Source: CAYMPW01 sp964558505
GTDB taxonomy: Archaea > Thermoplasmatota > Thermoplasmata > Methanomassiliicoccales > Methanomethylophilaceae
Assembly: GCA_964558505.1 (NCBI GenBank)
Contig: CAZLEI010000018.1
Coordinates: 1 to 30,063, forward strand
DNA: 30,063 bases
Direction of reading: 5' to 3'
The notes below the pieces were generated by a model that had not been told where the DNA came from, searched no databases, and worked only from the letters and a program-made list of their open reading frames with translations. This document shows, in pieces, positions 8,128-16,206 of this stretch (positions are counted from its first letter, which is position 1; every line of letters starts with the position of its first letter). A program made the translations under genes and the position numbers.

Positions 8128-9327
8128 TCATCGCTCCTCATCGTGTGCCTTCCGCCTCGTGTACAGTATCACGGCCGCCGATATTATCGCAACGGCCGCG
8201 ATCGCACAGTATATGATGGCATTCTGTACGAGGGCGCCTCTTGTGGGGATCAGCCCCCACGGCAGCGGACCATCCACGATATCCGAATAGTAGAGCATCC
8301 GGGTATCGTACGACAGGTCCTCTTCATGCAGCGTCACCAGTCTCGTCCCGTGTTCGCCCCCGTTCCCGTAGGAGTAGAAACCGGCCCCGGCGGTGGATAT
8401 CAGGTCTATGCCCTCATGGGAGATCACGTAATCGTTCACATGGTCGTGGCCGAAGAAAGCGGCCACGATGTCGCCTTGTTCCGTCCATGCATCGAATTCC
8501 CCGCTGTCATGATCCGATGTGCGGGGAGCGATCTTCATGCTGCCTGCACGCAGGAGTCCCGGGTCGGGGGAGTAGTATTTGCCGCTATGGGCCCCGAACC
8601 CCCTGACGGCGCCGTCCGTCGGGGAATCATGCTCCGTCAAGGAGCCGTAGACGTTGATGACAGGTATGTGCTGGAACAGGAACGAAGGGAGCGCAACCCC
8701 GCCGTTGGCCTCGGCCAGTTCGTTCCCCTTCTCGATGTACCAGTCTATCTGGTCCCGGTGGACGTAATCGTATTTCCCGCCGTCGGAGGCATAGGTGTTG
8801 CTGTCCATGAACCAGAGGTTGAACACATCATCTGTGCCCGTGCGGTCCTTGATGGTCAGGTTGTAGTTCCCGCAACCCGTGAGGTCCTCCCCTTCGATGG
8901 AAAGGCAGCCTTCGAAGGATTGGTAGAGCTCCATCTGCATCTCCTTGCTGGACCCGCCGTTGTCGTCGTGGTTGCCGAAAACGACGGAGAACGGTATGCC
9001 GCGGTCGACCACGGGCGAGACTATCTTCGAGATCGCCTTGCGGACCACCTGCGGATCGTTGACTATGTAGTTCCCGTAGATGTTGTCGCCAAGGAAAACG
9101 ACCAGATCGGGATCCGCCGCATCAAGGGAGGCGTTCAGAAGATTCAGCATCGCCTGCTGCGGAGCATCGGTGTCCTGGGCATCAGCCACGATGAGCATCT
9201 TGAACTCGCCTTTTTCGTCGAACTTCAATGTCATGTCCGCCGATGAGGCGTCCAGGTCCATCATGGGACATGAGATCATGATGAACATCACGATAACCAC
9301 GATAGATGGCACGGCGATCCTGTTCAT
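8128..9327 (-). CDS. Membrane-anchored calcineurin-like metallophosphoesterase
   Basis: A 399-residue protein. Residues about 5-24 form an N-terminal signal or anchor helix and about 370-390 a C-terminal helix followed by RRKAHDEER, so the enzyme domain lies outside the cell. The metallophosphoesterase motifs are in order: IVADAQD (D49), FLGDNIYG, VFGNHDDNG, LFQHIPV and FFGHDHVND. The first motif, normally DxH, reads DAQ, so one metal ligand is Gln; other family members tolerate changes, and activity cannot be judged. It resembles Dcr2/purple acid phosphatase-like members. The substrate is unknown. A weak TATA-like CATTATTTCAA about 26 bp before the ATG suggests a leaderless mRNA. The gene lies upstream of the Ehr operon on the same strand, but Ehr has its own promoter. 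Confidence 0.85.
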   Translation of the reverse strand: MNRIAVPSIVVIVMFIMISCPMMDLDASSADMTLKFDEKGEFKMLIVADAQDTDAPQQAMLNLLNASLDAADPDLVVFLGDNIYGNYIVNDPQVVRKAISKIVSPVVDRGIPFSVVFGNHDDNGGSSKEMQMELYQSFEGCLSIEGEDLTGCGNYNLTIKDRTGTDDVFNLWFMDSNTYASDGGKYDYVHRDQIDWYIEKGNELAEANGGVALPSFLFQHIPVINVYGSLTEHDSPTDGAVRGFGAHSGKYYSPDPGLLRAGSMKIAPRTSDHDSGEFDAWTEQGDIVAAFFGHDHVNDYVISHEGIDLISTAGAGFYSYGNGGEHGTRLVTLHEEDLSYDTRMLYYSDIVDGPLPWGLIPTRGALVQNAIIYCAIAAVAIISAAVILYTRRKAHDEER

Positions 9328-9346
9328 GCCCTAAACATCGGGATGG

Positions 9347-9358
9347 CATTGAAATAAT
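9347..9358 (-). promoter_or_regulatory. Weak TATA box for the metallophosphoesterase gene
   Basis: Minus-strand CATTATTTCAA is centred about 26 bp before the ATG at 9327. It is weaker than the other boxes in the window but has the same spacing. Confidence 0.4.
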
Positions 9359-9395
9359 GTTTCCGCATCTGCCGTGTGCGGTCACGACGGGGACG

Positions 9396-9423
9396 GCATC
9401 CGGGCGCCTGCGGACGCCGATGC
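9396..9423 (-). terminator. Possible hairpin terminator after the QueG-like gene
   Basis: GCATC-cg-GGCG pairs with CGCC-GATGC around an 8-base loop, directly after the TGA at 9425. There is no clear T-run after it, so termination is uncertain. Confidence 0.3.
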
Positions 9424-9424
9424 G

Positions 9425-10174
9425 TCAGTACCTCCTGATGTTGTCCAGCGCCTCTTCCGTGGGCCCTTCGGTGCGGTCCTCTCCGACCGGGCAGGCCTGT
9501 ATGCATATGCCGCACGGCGATATCCCCTTCTCCGCCAGCACCGCAGCGCGTTCCACGCAGAGCTGTTTCTTTGTGTTGCCTTGGGGGTATGCTTTGGAGG
9601 ACACAGCCTCCACCGGGCAGGCCCTGGCGCATTTCTTGCAGTGGATGCACAGACTCCCCTTCATGGGTCCCGGAGAAGGCATCTCCGCGGATGTTATCAC
9701 CGAGGCGAATCTGATCCTGGGACCGTATCTCTTCGTGATTATCGCCGCGTTGTCTCCGAACGTGCCCATGCCTGCCAGGTATGCCGCATGGCGCTGGGAG
9801 AAATAGGATGCGGGGATCTCCCTGAGCCCTGCGATGCCATGGTACCCGTCGCGGGGGACGTAGATGGCCTCGTGGCCCAATATGTTGAGTTCCAGCGCTA
9901 TCCTCTCGGCGGATTGGTCCAAGTACCTGTTGACAAGGTCGTAGAGGTGCTTGTAGTACGACGAGGGGGCGGTGTCCACGATGGCCTTCTGCATCGGGAT
10001 CCCGATCACGATCACGGATCTGGCCGACGGCAGGATGGCCTTCGGTCTTGCTTCAGTGCCGATCCTGGCGCTGACGAGAGGGTCCGTGTCCCATAGGTCC
10101 GCGGATGCGGATGATATGTCTACGATCCCCATGCCCCTGGCGATCCCTGCTATATCGTCGAACAGTCCTGTCAT
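9425..10174 (-). CDS. QueG-like double [4Fe-4S] iron-sulfur protein
   Basis: A 249-residue protein. Residues about 40-160 resemble the core of the epoxyqueuosine reductase/reductive dehalogenase superfamily (PSARSVIVIGIPM, then AAYLAGMGTFGDNAAII and RFASVITSAEM). Two iron-sulfur clusters follow: CIHCKKCARACP, and a second set from the cysteines in KKQLC and SPCGICIQACP. True QueG is longer (C-terminal HEAT repeats) and binds cobalamin; this protein ends soon after the clusters. It is therefore a short relative that may or may not use a corrinoid. It is the last gene of the TetR operon and its ATG overlaps the TGA of the DUF1638 gene (ATGA). Queuosine synthesis itself is doubtful, as archaea make archaeosine. 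Confidence 0.8.
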   Translation of the reverse strand: MTGLFDDIAGIARGMGIVDISSASADLWDTDPLVSARIGTEARPKAILPSARSVIVIGIPMQKAIVDTAPSSYYKHLYDLVNRYLDQSAERIALELNILGHEAIYVPRDGYHGIAGLREIPASYFSQRHAAYLAGMGTFGDNAAIITKRYGPRIRFASVITSAEMPSPGPMKGSLCIHCKKCARACPVEAVSSKAYPQGNTKKQLCVERAAVLAEKGISPCGICIQACPVGEDRTEGPTEEALDNIRRY

Positions 10175-10989
10175 AATGATCCCTTCATTGCCATGATGGC
10201 CTTCGATTCCTCATATATCTTCTTCGAGGGGCTCAGGTCGGTCCATCCTTTTTCCGCTGTTATGAGCTTGAGGTTCATCTCTTTGCACAGGTCGTCGGCG
10301 CACCTTTGGAAATCCTCGGGATCCCCGAGCCCGGTATCTATCTTCACTGCTTTCTCGTATCCGCACATCTCCAATATCATGCGCATCATGGAGTGGTCGC
10401 CGGGGTCGCATCCTCTCATCATCTCGCTGCAGCTGAGGAAATCGTTCCAATTGGTGGCCATGCAGGGGGTGAGGAGCAGCATTCCCGTGTATGTCCTTAT
10501 GAGCTTGCAGTAAGGTTTCGTCCCTCCGACGGCGACGCCTATGCAGTCGTCGCAGACCTTCCCGTCCTCGTCGCGGAACACCGTGACCTCGGTGCCGTAC
10601 TTCTCCTTCGCCCATGCCGATATGTCCCAGCCGTAGTTGCCGCACAGCCCGTAGAACAGCATGAGCACGTCGAATCTGCTCTGCAGCATCGTCACCTGGT
10701 CCTCTATCTTAGCCTTGAGCTCCTTGGGCTCGGTATGGAGTCCCAGGGAGTTCATCAGGATGACGATGTTGTATCCCGCCGGGTCGAGCCCGTCGATACC
10801 GTGCCAGAATTGGAATTCATCAACGATCTTGTATCCTATGCCGTAACGGTCGAATTTCCTCCTCAGGCTGGATGCAGGCCCCGTGTCCGTGAGGTATATG
10901 GTCTTCTCGTCCTTGTCGCATTTCAGGTCGTAGATAAGCTCGTCTTCCAGCATCGGGCATCCGATTATGCCCATCGTACCTTTCGTCAT
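10171..10989 (-). CDS. DUF1638 domain protein
   Basis: A 272-residue soluble protein matching the DUF1638 family by its N-terminal GIIGCPMLEDELIYDL and by conserved cysteines in LFYGLCGNYG, GTKPYC and LLTPCMATNW. The family is common in methylotrophic methanogens and is often encoded beside corrinoid proteins or methyltransferases, but its reaction is unknown. The conserved cysteines suggest metal, cofactor or thiol chemistry (inference). It sits between tetR and the QueG-like gene with 4-bp ATGA overlaps at both ends, so the three are one translationally coupled operon. Confidence 0.85.
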   Translation of the reverse strand: MTKGTMGIIGCPMLEDELIYDLKCDKDEKTIYLTDTGPASSLRRKFDRYGIGYKIVDEFQFWHGIDGLDPAGYNIVILMNSLGLHTEPKELKAKIEDQVTMLQSRFDVLMLFYGLCGNYGWDISAWAKEKYGTEVTVFRDEDGKVCDDCIGVAVGGTKPYCKLIRTYTGMLLLTPCMATNWNDFLSCSEMMRGCDPGDHSMMRMILEMCGYEKAVKIDTGLGDPEDFQRCADDLCKEMNLKLITAEKGWTDLSPSKKIYEESKAIMAMKGSL

Positions 10990-11651
10990 ATCGATTCCCT
11001 CATCAATCTGCTCATTATCGTGATGTCGCTCTCTTCATAGATGGAGCACAGCGAATCGATGGTCCTCTCCAGCGATTCCGGGCGGTCCAATCCGAACAGT
11101 CCGTAGAGTGCCATGGTGTACCTGTTCAGCATCACGCGGTAGCTCTCGGCCCCTTCTTCGCACATCCTTCCGAACATGGCGCCCAGCCCGCCGAGGGCGT
11201 ACAGGAAGTCCATCTTGAACTCCTCCTCGCCTATGCCCTCGATCCCGTACTTTCCGATCCATTCCCATGCGAGGTCCGTGCAGCCGCGGGCGACGGATGA
11301 TGTGGAGAATGCGCGGTGAAGCAGCCTTGCTAGGTCATGATCCCTCTCGGCCGAGTACAGCAGCACCATCTGCGGCAGTATCAGGACCGTGAAATCCCCG
11401 CGGTACGGTCCGGCTGTGATGTCGGCCAGGATCAACGTTTTCTTGTAGACGGACGCCACGGCCATCCTGAGGATGTCCTCTTTGCCGTCAAATAGGTAGT
11501 AGATGCTGCCGCTCTGCTTGCCGGTACGCTGCATGATCATCCTCATCGTGGTGGCATCGTACCCGTTCTCTATGAACAGGTCCAAGGCCGCCCATAGTAT
11601 GTCCTCCTGCGTCTCTGTCTTCGAATCGCCGATCTTAGTTTCCACGGACAT
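10986..11651 (-). CDS. TetR family transcriptional regulator
   Basis: A 221-residue protein of typical TetR length. Residues about 14-60 (TQEDILWAALDLFIENGYD, then TTMRMIMQRTGKQSGSIYYLFDGKEDIL) are the classic TetR helix-turn-helix. The rest is a helical ligand and dimer domain without recognisable specificity. ATG at 11651 follows AGAGGTC at good ribosome-binding distance. It leads the operon with DUF1638 and the QueG-like gene. A perfect inverted repeat in its promoter suggests autoregulation. It is divergent from thrS, about 150 bp away, which has its own TATA box. Confidence 0.92.
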   Translation of the reverse strand: MSVETKIGDSKTETQEDILWAALDLFIENGYDATTMRMIMQRTGKQSGSIYYLFDGKEDILRMAVASVYKKTLILADITAGPYRGDFTVLILPQMVLLYSAERDHDLARLLHRAFSTSSVARGCTDLAWEWIGKYGIEGIGEEEFKMDFLYALGGLGAMFGRMCEEGAESYRVMLNRYTMALYGLFGLDRPESLERTIDSLCSIYEESDITIMSRLMRESI

Positions 11652-11665
11652 GCGGATGACCTCTT

Positions 11666-11679
11666 TTGAACTTGTTCAA
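11666..11679. promoter_or_regulatory. Candidate TetR operator
   Basis: TTGAAC-tt-GTTCAA is a perfect 6+6 inverted repeat between the tetR TATA box and its start codon, covering the predicted transcription start. TetR proteins usually bind palindromes of this size at their own promoters. The link to this TetR is inference. Confidence 0.6.
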
Positions 11680-11694
11680 CAACACGGTCATGGG

Positions 11695-11705
11695 CAGATT
11701 TAATG
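11695..11705 (-). promoter_or_regulatory. TATA box of the tetR operon
   Basis: Minus-strand GCATTAAATCTG lies about 48 bp before the tetR ATG, placing transcription start near 11675, within the palindrome, with a leader of about 25 bases that holds the AGAGGTC ribosome binding site. Confidence 0.5.
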
Positions 11706-11740
11706 CTATCGGCCTTCAGAGGCGAACGCTCGGTTGGAAT

Positions 11741-11752
11741 GTTTTTATAAGG
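11741..11752 (+). promoter_or_regulatory. TATA box of thrS
   Basis: GTTTTTATAAGG is a clear archaeal TATA box. Start of transcription is expected near 11773. The upstream in-frame ATG at 11734 lies before this box, so it cannot be the start. The predicted leader of about 30 bases includes a small hairpin, GCCC-cgag-GGGC (11773-11784), and TTGGAG before the ATG at 11803. Confidence 0.6.
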
Positions 11753-11802
11753 AGACCCTAATCGCATCCGTAGCCCCGAGGGGCATTTGGAGATACGATA
11801 GT

Positions 11803-13572
11803 ATGAAGGCATTGTACAGCGACGGAAGAGTGGAGGAATGCGAGGACAGTCTTAAGGTTCTCAGGCACACTACTTCGCACATCCTGGCGCAGGCCGTTCA
11901 GAGGCTGTATCCCGGCACGAAGTTGGCGATAGGCCCCTCGATCGATGACGGTTTCTACTACGATTTCGACAAGGACGGCGGTTTCGAGCAGGACGACCTC
12001 GACAAGCTCGAGGCGGAGATGAAGAAGATCGTCAAGGAGAACCTCAAACTCGAGACCTACACCCTTCCCAGGGACGAGGCGATCGAGTACCTCAGGTCCA
12101 AAGGCGAGATATACAAGGTCGAGCTGGTCGAGGACCTCCCCGCCGACGCACCCATCTCATTCTACAAACAGGGCGAATTCGTGGACCTCTGCGCAGGCCC
12201 CCATGCACTCTACACCAAAGCGGTCAAAGTGTTCAAGCTGACCTCCCTTGCCGGAGCCTATTGGCGCGGCAGCGAGAAGAACAAGATGCTCTCGCGCATA
12301 TACGGCACCGCATTCGAGAACAAAGAGGACCTGGAGAAGTACCTGGTCATGCTCGAGGAGGTCAAGAAGAGGGACCACCGCAAGCTGGGAAAGGAGATGG
12401 GCCTCTTCGCCCTGATGGAGGAAGGTCCCGGATTCCCGTTCTTCCTCCCCAACGGCATGATCCTCAAGAACGCCCTCATCGAGTACTGGAGGGAGATCCA
12501 CCAGGCCGAGGGATACAAGGAGATCTCCACCCCCATGATGCTCAACCAGAGCCTCTGGCTCCAGTCCGGGCACTGGGATCACTACAAGGACAACATGTAC
12601 ACCACCGTCATCGACGAGGAGGTTTTCTGCGTGAAGCCCATGAACTGCCCCGGCAGCACCCTCGTCTACAGGACGGAGCCCCATTCATACAGGGACCTGC
12701 CCCTCAAGCTCGGAGAGCTCGGCCTCGTCCACAGGCACGAGCGGTCCGGAACGCTTCACGGCCTCATGAGGGTCAGGTGCTTCACCCAGGACGATGCCCA
12801 CATCTTCATGACCCCCGACCAGATCGAGGGGGAGATCGAAGGGGTCGTCAGGCTCATCGACGAATTCTACAAGTTGTTCGGATTCAAATACCACGTAGAG
12901 CTCTCCACCCGCCCCGAGAACAGCATGGGGAGCGACGAGGACTGGGAGCATGCGACCGACGCGCTCAAGGCTGCCCTCGACACCACCGGCCTGCCCTATG
13001 TCATCAACGAAGGCGACGGTGCGTTCTACGGGCCCAAGATCGACTTCCACCTGGAGGACTCCATCGGAAGGACCTGGCAGTGCGGAACCATCCAGCTCGA
13101 CTTCCAGATGCCCCAGAGGTTCGACCTCACTTACGTGGGGGCCGACGGCGAGAAGCACAGGCCGATAATGATCCACCGTGTGATCTTCGGAAGCATAGAG
13201 AGGTTCATCGGGATCCTCATCGAGCACTACGCGGGTAAATTCCCCGCATGGCTCGCTCCGGTGCAGGTCAAGGTCCTCTCCGTCTCGGAGAGGTCCAGGG
13301 ATTACGCCAACCTGGTGGTCGGTCAGCTCAGGGCGGCCGGTGTCAGATGCGAGGCGGACAACAGGGACGAGAAGATCGGGTACAAGATCCGCGAGACCCA
13401 GCTCCAAAAGGTCCCGTACATGCTCATCCTCGGCGAGAAGGAAGCCGAGGCCGGCGACGTTGTCTCGGTAAGGAGCAGGGACAGGGGAGATCTCGGCAGC
13501 ATATCCACGGCGAAGTTCATCGAGGACATCACGGCCGAGATAGAAGAGAAGAGGAACCCCTCGACCGAGTGA
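11803..13572 (+). CDS. thrS: Threonyl-tRNA synthetase, bacterial type without TGS domain
   Basis: A 589-residue enzyme that charges tRNA-Thr. The N-terminus (MKALYSDGRVEECEDSLKVL) leads straight into the editing domain with HTTSH (residues 22-26) and FVDLCAGPHA. The class II core follows: KPMNCPGS, HERSGTLHGLMRVRCFTQDDAHIF, QLDFQMPQRFDL and the motif 3 MIHRVIFGSIERF; the zinc ligands Cys, His, His are all in place. Residues about 490-589 are the anticodon-binding domain. Bacterial ThrRS usually has an extra N-terminal TGS domain of about 60 residues, absent here, while many archaea have a different DTD-like editing domain. In MNCPGS a usually present His is Ser. Its codon choice (CTC, AAG, GAG) is more biased than its neighbours, as in highly expressed genes. 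Confidence 0.97.
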   Translation: MKALYSDGRVEECEDSLKVLRHTTSHILAQAVQRLYPGTKLAIGPSIDDGFYYDFDKDGGFEQDDLDKLEAEMKKIVKENLKLETYTLPRDEAIEYLRSKGEIYKVELVEDLPADAPISFYKQGEFVDLCAGPHALYTKAVKVFKLTSLAGAYWRGSEKNKMLSRIYGTAFENKEDLEKYLVMLEEVKKRDHRKLGKEMGLFALMEEGPGFPFFLPNGMILKNALIEYWREIHQAEGYKEISTPMMLNQSLWLQSGHWDHYKDNMYTTVIDEEVFCVKPMNCPGSTLVYRTEPHSYRDLPLKLGELGLVHRHERSGTLHGLMRVRCFTQDDAHIFMTPDQIEGEIEGVVRLIDEFYKLFGFKYHVELSTRPENSMGSDEDWEHATDALKAALDTTGLPYVINEGDGAFYGPKIDFHLEDSIGRTWQCGTIQLDFQMPQRFDLTYVGADGEKHRPIMIHRVIFGSIERFIGILIEHYAGKFPAWLAPVQVKVLSVSERSRDYANLVVGQLRAAGVRCEADNRDEKIGYKIRETQLQKVPYMLILGEKEAEAGDVVSVRSRDRGDLGSISTAKFIEDITAEIEEKRNPSTE

Positions 13573-13576
13573 TCCT

Positions 13577-14587
13577 TCAAACAACAGCGGGGTCGGCGCG
13601 CTCAGGCGCGCCCTCCCCTTCTATTCCATCTGGCCTATCTATCGATACGGTCCGTTTTGTCTTCTTGACCTTTTCTATGACGATGAGCTGCACGAAGACG
13701 CCGTTCTCCCCGTATAGCCTGACCGTACCGCATACGGCCGGATCCCCGCCATGAGGGGACACTGATACCAGTTTGAAACGGAACGCGTTCATCATGGAGA
13801 CGTCTTCCATGGATGTTATGGCGGACATGATCGCATCGTCATCCCGTCTCAGCATCAGGACCATGTCCGTTTTTTCAGTGGAGTACAGCGGGAACGAGGC
13901 GGATGTCCAGTCAGGATCGGATGCCAATGCAATGAGCTTTCCGAGATGCTCGCGTGTCATGGCCTCGGTACTGCAGGCGATCTGCCCCTGCTTGATCTCC
14001 CGTACGGCCTTGGAGATCTTCCACAGCGTGGTCTTCTCGCCCACTCCTTTTGTTTTCAGGAGCACTATGAAGTAGATAATGGCGGCATAGTACGGGGTTT
14101 TGGGAAGATAGCTCTGGAGGATCGAGATGTACATGTCGATCGACACCGAGCGCATTATCACGACGAATGCAACGATCTCGATGCCGAGCATGATGTAGAT
14201 GGAGTACATCATGTAATCTATGGTGCGCGTCATCCCGCGGAGATACGTTATCCCGTTGACCAGCAGGGCTATGCCTATGCCGATGAACAGGATCCCGAAC
14301 CCGAAGAAGAGGTCCATGCTCCCCAACGTATCTATCTGCCAGTATCCGTCCAGGATGTTGACGATGCCCCATGAGACGGCGACGATGCCGACCAGACGCG
14401 GCAGGTTCTTCCTCGGCGCCACTATGATTATCGCGGCTGCGATCAACGGTACGGACTGACGGGCGAATATTATCGGATCGAACAACGAGTTGGAATAGGA
14501 TGCGTAAATGTCCCATGCCGACCAAACGATCAAGAGGACCGCCATGATGTAGGAAGCCCTCGCTCCGCGGCTATCATCATCGGCCAA
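13577..14587 (-). CDS. Membrane protein of unknown function, paralogue of the next upstream gene
   Basis: About 336 residues. Six hydrophobic helices fill residues about 10-195, followed by a soluble cytoplasmic domain of about 130 residues and a charged tail. I do not recognise the family. Start: TTG at 14587 is preceded by AGGAGG with a 7-base gap, an ideal ribosome binding site, better supported than the ATGs at 14608 and 14623. This start overlaps the upstream gene by 11 bp, so the two are coupled. The layout matches the upstream gene, so they are probably diverged copies that work together. It converges on thrS with a 4-bp gap, and the 3' end includes the thrS terminator hairpin. Confidence 0.7.
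   Translation of the reverse strand: MADDDSRGARASYIMAVLLIVWSAWDIYASYSNSLFDPIIFARQSVPLIAAAIIIVAPRKNLPRLVGIVAVSWGIVNILDGYWQIDTLGSMDLFFGFGILFIGIGIALLVNGITYLRGMTRTIDYMMYSIYIMLGIEIVAFVVIMRSVSIDMYISILQSYLPKTPYYAAIIYFIVLLKTKGVGEKTTLWKISKAVREIKQGQIACSTEAMTREHLGKLIALASDPDWTSASFPLYSTEKTDMVLMLRRDDDAIMSAITSMEDVSMMNAFRFKLVSVSPHGGDPAVCGTVRLYGENGVFVQLIVIEKVKKTKRTVSIDRPDGIEGEGAPERADPAVV
13595..13612 (+). terminator. Hairpin after thrS
   Basis: GGCGCGC-tcag-GCGCGCC is a perfect 7-bp stem 23 bp after the thrS stop, followed by a pyrimidine-rich stretch. It lies inside the 3' coding end of the converging membrane protein gene. Confidence 0.45.
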
Positions 14588-15545
14588 GGATCTTCCTCCT
14601 GATGACATGCAGTATCGTCGCATTCCCTTCGGTATCTATCAGCTCCACGGCGTTGCAATCATCCCATGTGCCTTCCATGGGCCGCATGGACATTATGCGG
14701 GACCGGTATCCGTTTATGAACGATCCGCCGGCATCGTCTGCAAGGTTCAGGAATATCCCTTCCATGCCGGACCATCTCTGGAGTATGGCGCATTTGGTCC
14801 CGTTCTCCGATACGAGCTTCACACAAGTTTCCGATTCCACGGGGCCATCGTAATCAGGGGCTGCCCACGAGCGGGCATCGGTCAATCCATCCCTCAGTGC
14901 ATCAAGGTCCTCTGCGGAGATCTGGACGCGGTTGCCGCGGTTGGCATGGCCGGACACCGTCTGTAAGTCCAAGAGCATCCTCTCCTCGGGTATGTTGTCA
15001 TGGACCTCTTTCGTGCTCAGGACGCACACGAGGACAGCGAACATCGCGACCATGGATATCAGGTCGCGCTGGGATCCTATGATGTATTCCACCTCGTACC
15101 CCCAATGGAGCACGAACAGCAAGGCGCCGACATAGCCGATGACGATGACAGACGATATGATCTTCATCCTGCTGGCATTCTTGGACACGCCCTGCATGTA
15201 GGAAACCCCGCACAGGGCAAGACTGGCGCCCAGGATCAGCATCACCATGCCGAACATGAAGATGACATCCGAAGGAGACGGGATGCTGATCATGGCGCGC
15301 AACGCACGCCCGGTCCCCATGGCGATCGCGTACATCCCGATGGCCTTCATGTTCGTCTTGCTCGGATCGATGATTATCACGATGCCGAATATGACCAGGA
15401 CAGCTTTGGAGAGCATCAGGAGAACTGGACCCATGCTCATCTCGAATGAGTGGTACTGGGTCTCCATGCCGAGGATCCCGACCACTATCATGGTGATGCC
15501 CAAGAAGTAGGTGAGTTTCGCTCTTTTCCATGCACTTCTGTTCAT
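14577..15545 (-). CDS. Membrane protein of unknown function with six helices and a soluble C-terminal domain
   Basis: A 322-residue protein. Residues about 10-190 hold six membrane helices, and residues about 195-322 a soluble domain ending in HVIRRKILGR. I cannot assign a family. Its helix count, domain order and the spacing of an SAEDLDALRDG-like helix after the last membrane segment match the downstream gene, so a tandem duplication is likely. The ATG at 15545 comes about 30 bp after a minus-strand TATA box, ATATTATACC, giving a very short leader. Possible roles such as sensing or signalling would be guesses. Confidence 0.75.
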   Translation of the reverse strand: MNRSAWKRAKLTYFLGITMIVVGILGMETQYHSFEMSMGPVLLMLSKAVLVIFGIVIIIDPSKTNMKAIGMYAIAMGTGRALRAMISIPSPSDVIFMFGMVMLILGASLALCGVSYMQGVSKNASRMKIISSVIVIGYVGALLFVLHWGYEVEYIIGSQRDLISMVAMFAVLVCVLSTKEVHDNIPEERMLLDLQTVSGHANRGNRVQISAEDLDALRDGLTDARSWAAPDYDGPVESETCVKLVSENGTKCAILQRWSGMEGIFLNLADDAGGSFINGYRSRIMSMRPMEGTWDDCNAVELIDTEGNATILHVIRRKILGR

Positions 15546-15569
15546 GAGGATGGGACGACATCGACTAAC

Positions 15570-15581
15570 TGGTATAATATG
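15570..15581 (-). promoter_or_regulatory. TATA box for the membrane protein pair
   Basis: Minus-strand CATATTATACC, about 30 bp before the ATG at 15545, predicts transcription start within about five bases of the start codon. Confidence 0.55.
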
Positions 15582-15625
15582 ACGGTATCGCGCTGTTCAG
15601 CGGTCATCCCGGAAAATGGTTTGTG

Positions 15626-15648
15626 GCCTCCGGCATCGCGCCGGAGGC
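15626..15648 (-). terminator. Terminator hairpin of the flavoprotein gene
   Basis: GCCTCCGGC-atcgc-GCCGGAGGC is a perfect 9-bp stem six bases after the stop codon at 15655. On the minus strand it is followed by a short T-containing stretch (CATTTTCC). Confidence 0.55.
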
Positions 15649-15654
15649 ACGGTC

Positions 15655-16206
15655 TCAAAGTTTCTCTCCGATGCTGAAGGCCTTCGCCATGACATCGGCG
15701 TTCTTGGCGGCAGCATCCGGGGCCATCATATCGCCGACGACGACATCGCCGACGACGATCCCTTTCAGGAATCCGCTCCATACGCCCTCGATGTCTTTGG
15801 CGATCTGCTCGGCGCCGTCGAGTCCGCTGCCGCAGGTGACTGCGACTGCGACCTTCTTCCCGGCGGCTATGTTGGGCGTGAAATCTCCGCCGAGGAAGCC
15901 GAAGAACCTGTCCTCGAGCAGCCTGTACTGTGCGGTGGCGTGCCCGAAGTACGTGGGCGTGGAGATTATGATGCTGTCTGCCGCCCTTATGGCATCCAGT
16001 ATGGGGGTCTGTCCGTCCTTGAGGATGCATTTTCCGGTCTTCTTGCATCCGAAGCAGCTCTGGCAACCTCTGGCGTCCTTGAGCTTGTTGAGTTCGAACA
16101 CCTCGATCTCGTTGCCTTTGCTCTTGGCACCGTCGGCCATCTTCATTGCAATCTCTTTGGAATTCGCGTTTCTTGGCGAGGATATGATCACTACGGTTTT
16201 TGCCAT
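15655..16206 (-). CDS. Iron-sulfur flavoprotein / NADPH-dependent FMN reductase-like protein
   Basis: A 183-residue flavodoxin-like protein. SSPRNANSKEIA (9-20) is the FMN phosphate loop, and C48, C51, C54 and C60 form a CX2CX2CX5C motif typical of the archaeal iron-sulfur flavoprotein (Isf) family, which binds a [4Fe-4S] cluster next to FMN. STPTYFGHATAQYRLLEDRF is the second flavin loop. Isf proteins in methanogens pass electrons from ferredoxin and have been linked to removal of O2 or H2O2. The gene is divergent from an HxlR-type regulator, a frequent arrangement for thiol- or redox-sensing control. The predicted leader is short (about 7 bases). Confidence 0.88.
   Translation of the reverse strand: MAKTVVIISSPRNANSKEIAMKMADGAKSKGNEIEVFELNKLKDARGCQSCFGCKKTGKCILKDGQTPILDAIRAADSIIISTPTYFGHATAQYRLLEDRFFGFLGGDFTPNIAAGKKVAVAVTCGSGLDGAEQIAKDIEGVWSGFLKGIVVGDVVVGDMMAPDAAAKNADVMAKAFSIGEKL

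Noticed and set aside
11734..11802. Upstream start of thrS
   Set aside because: It lies before the TATA box at 11742-11751 and adds no domain known in ThrRS.
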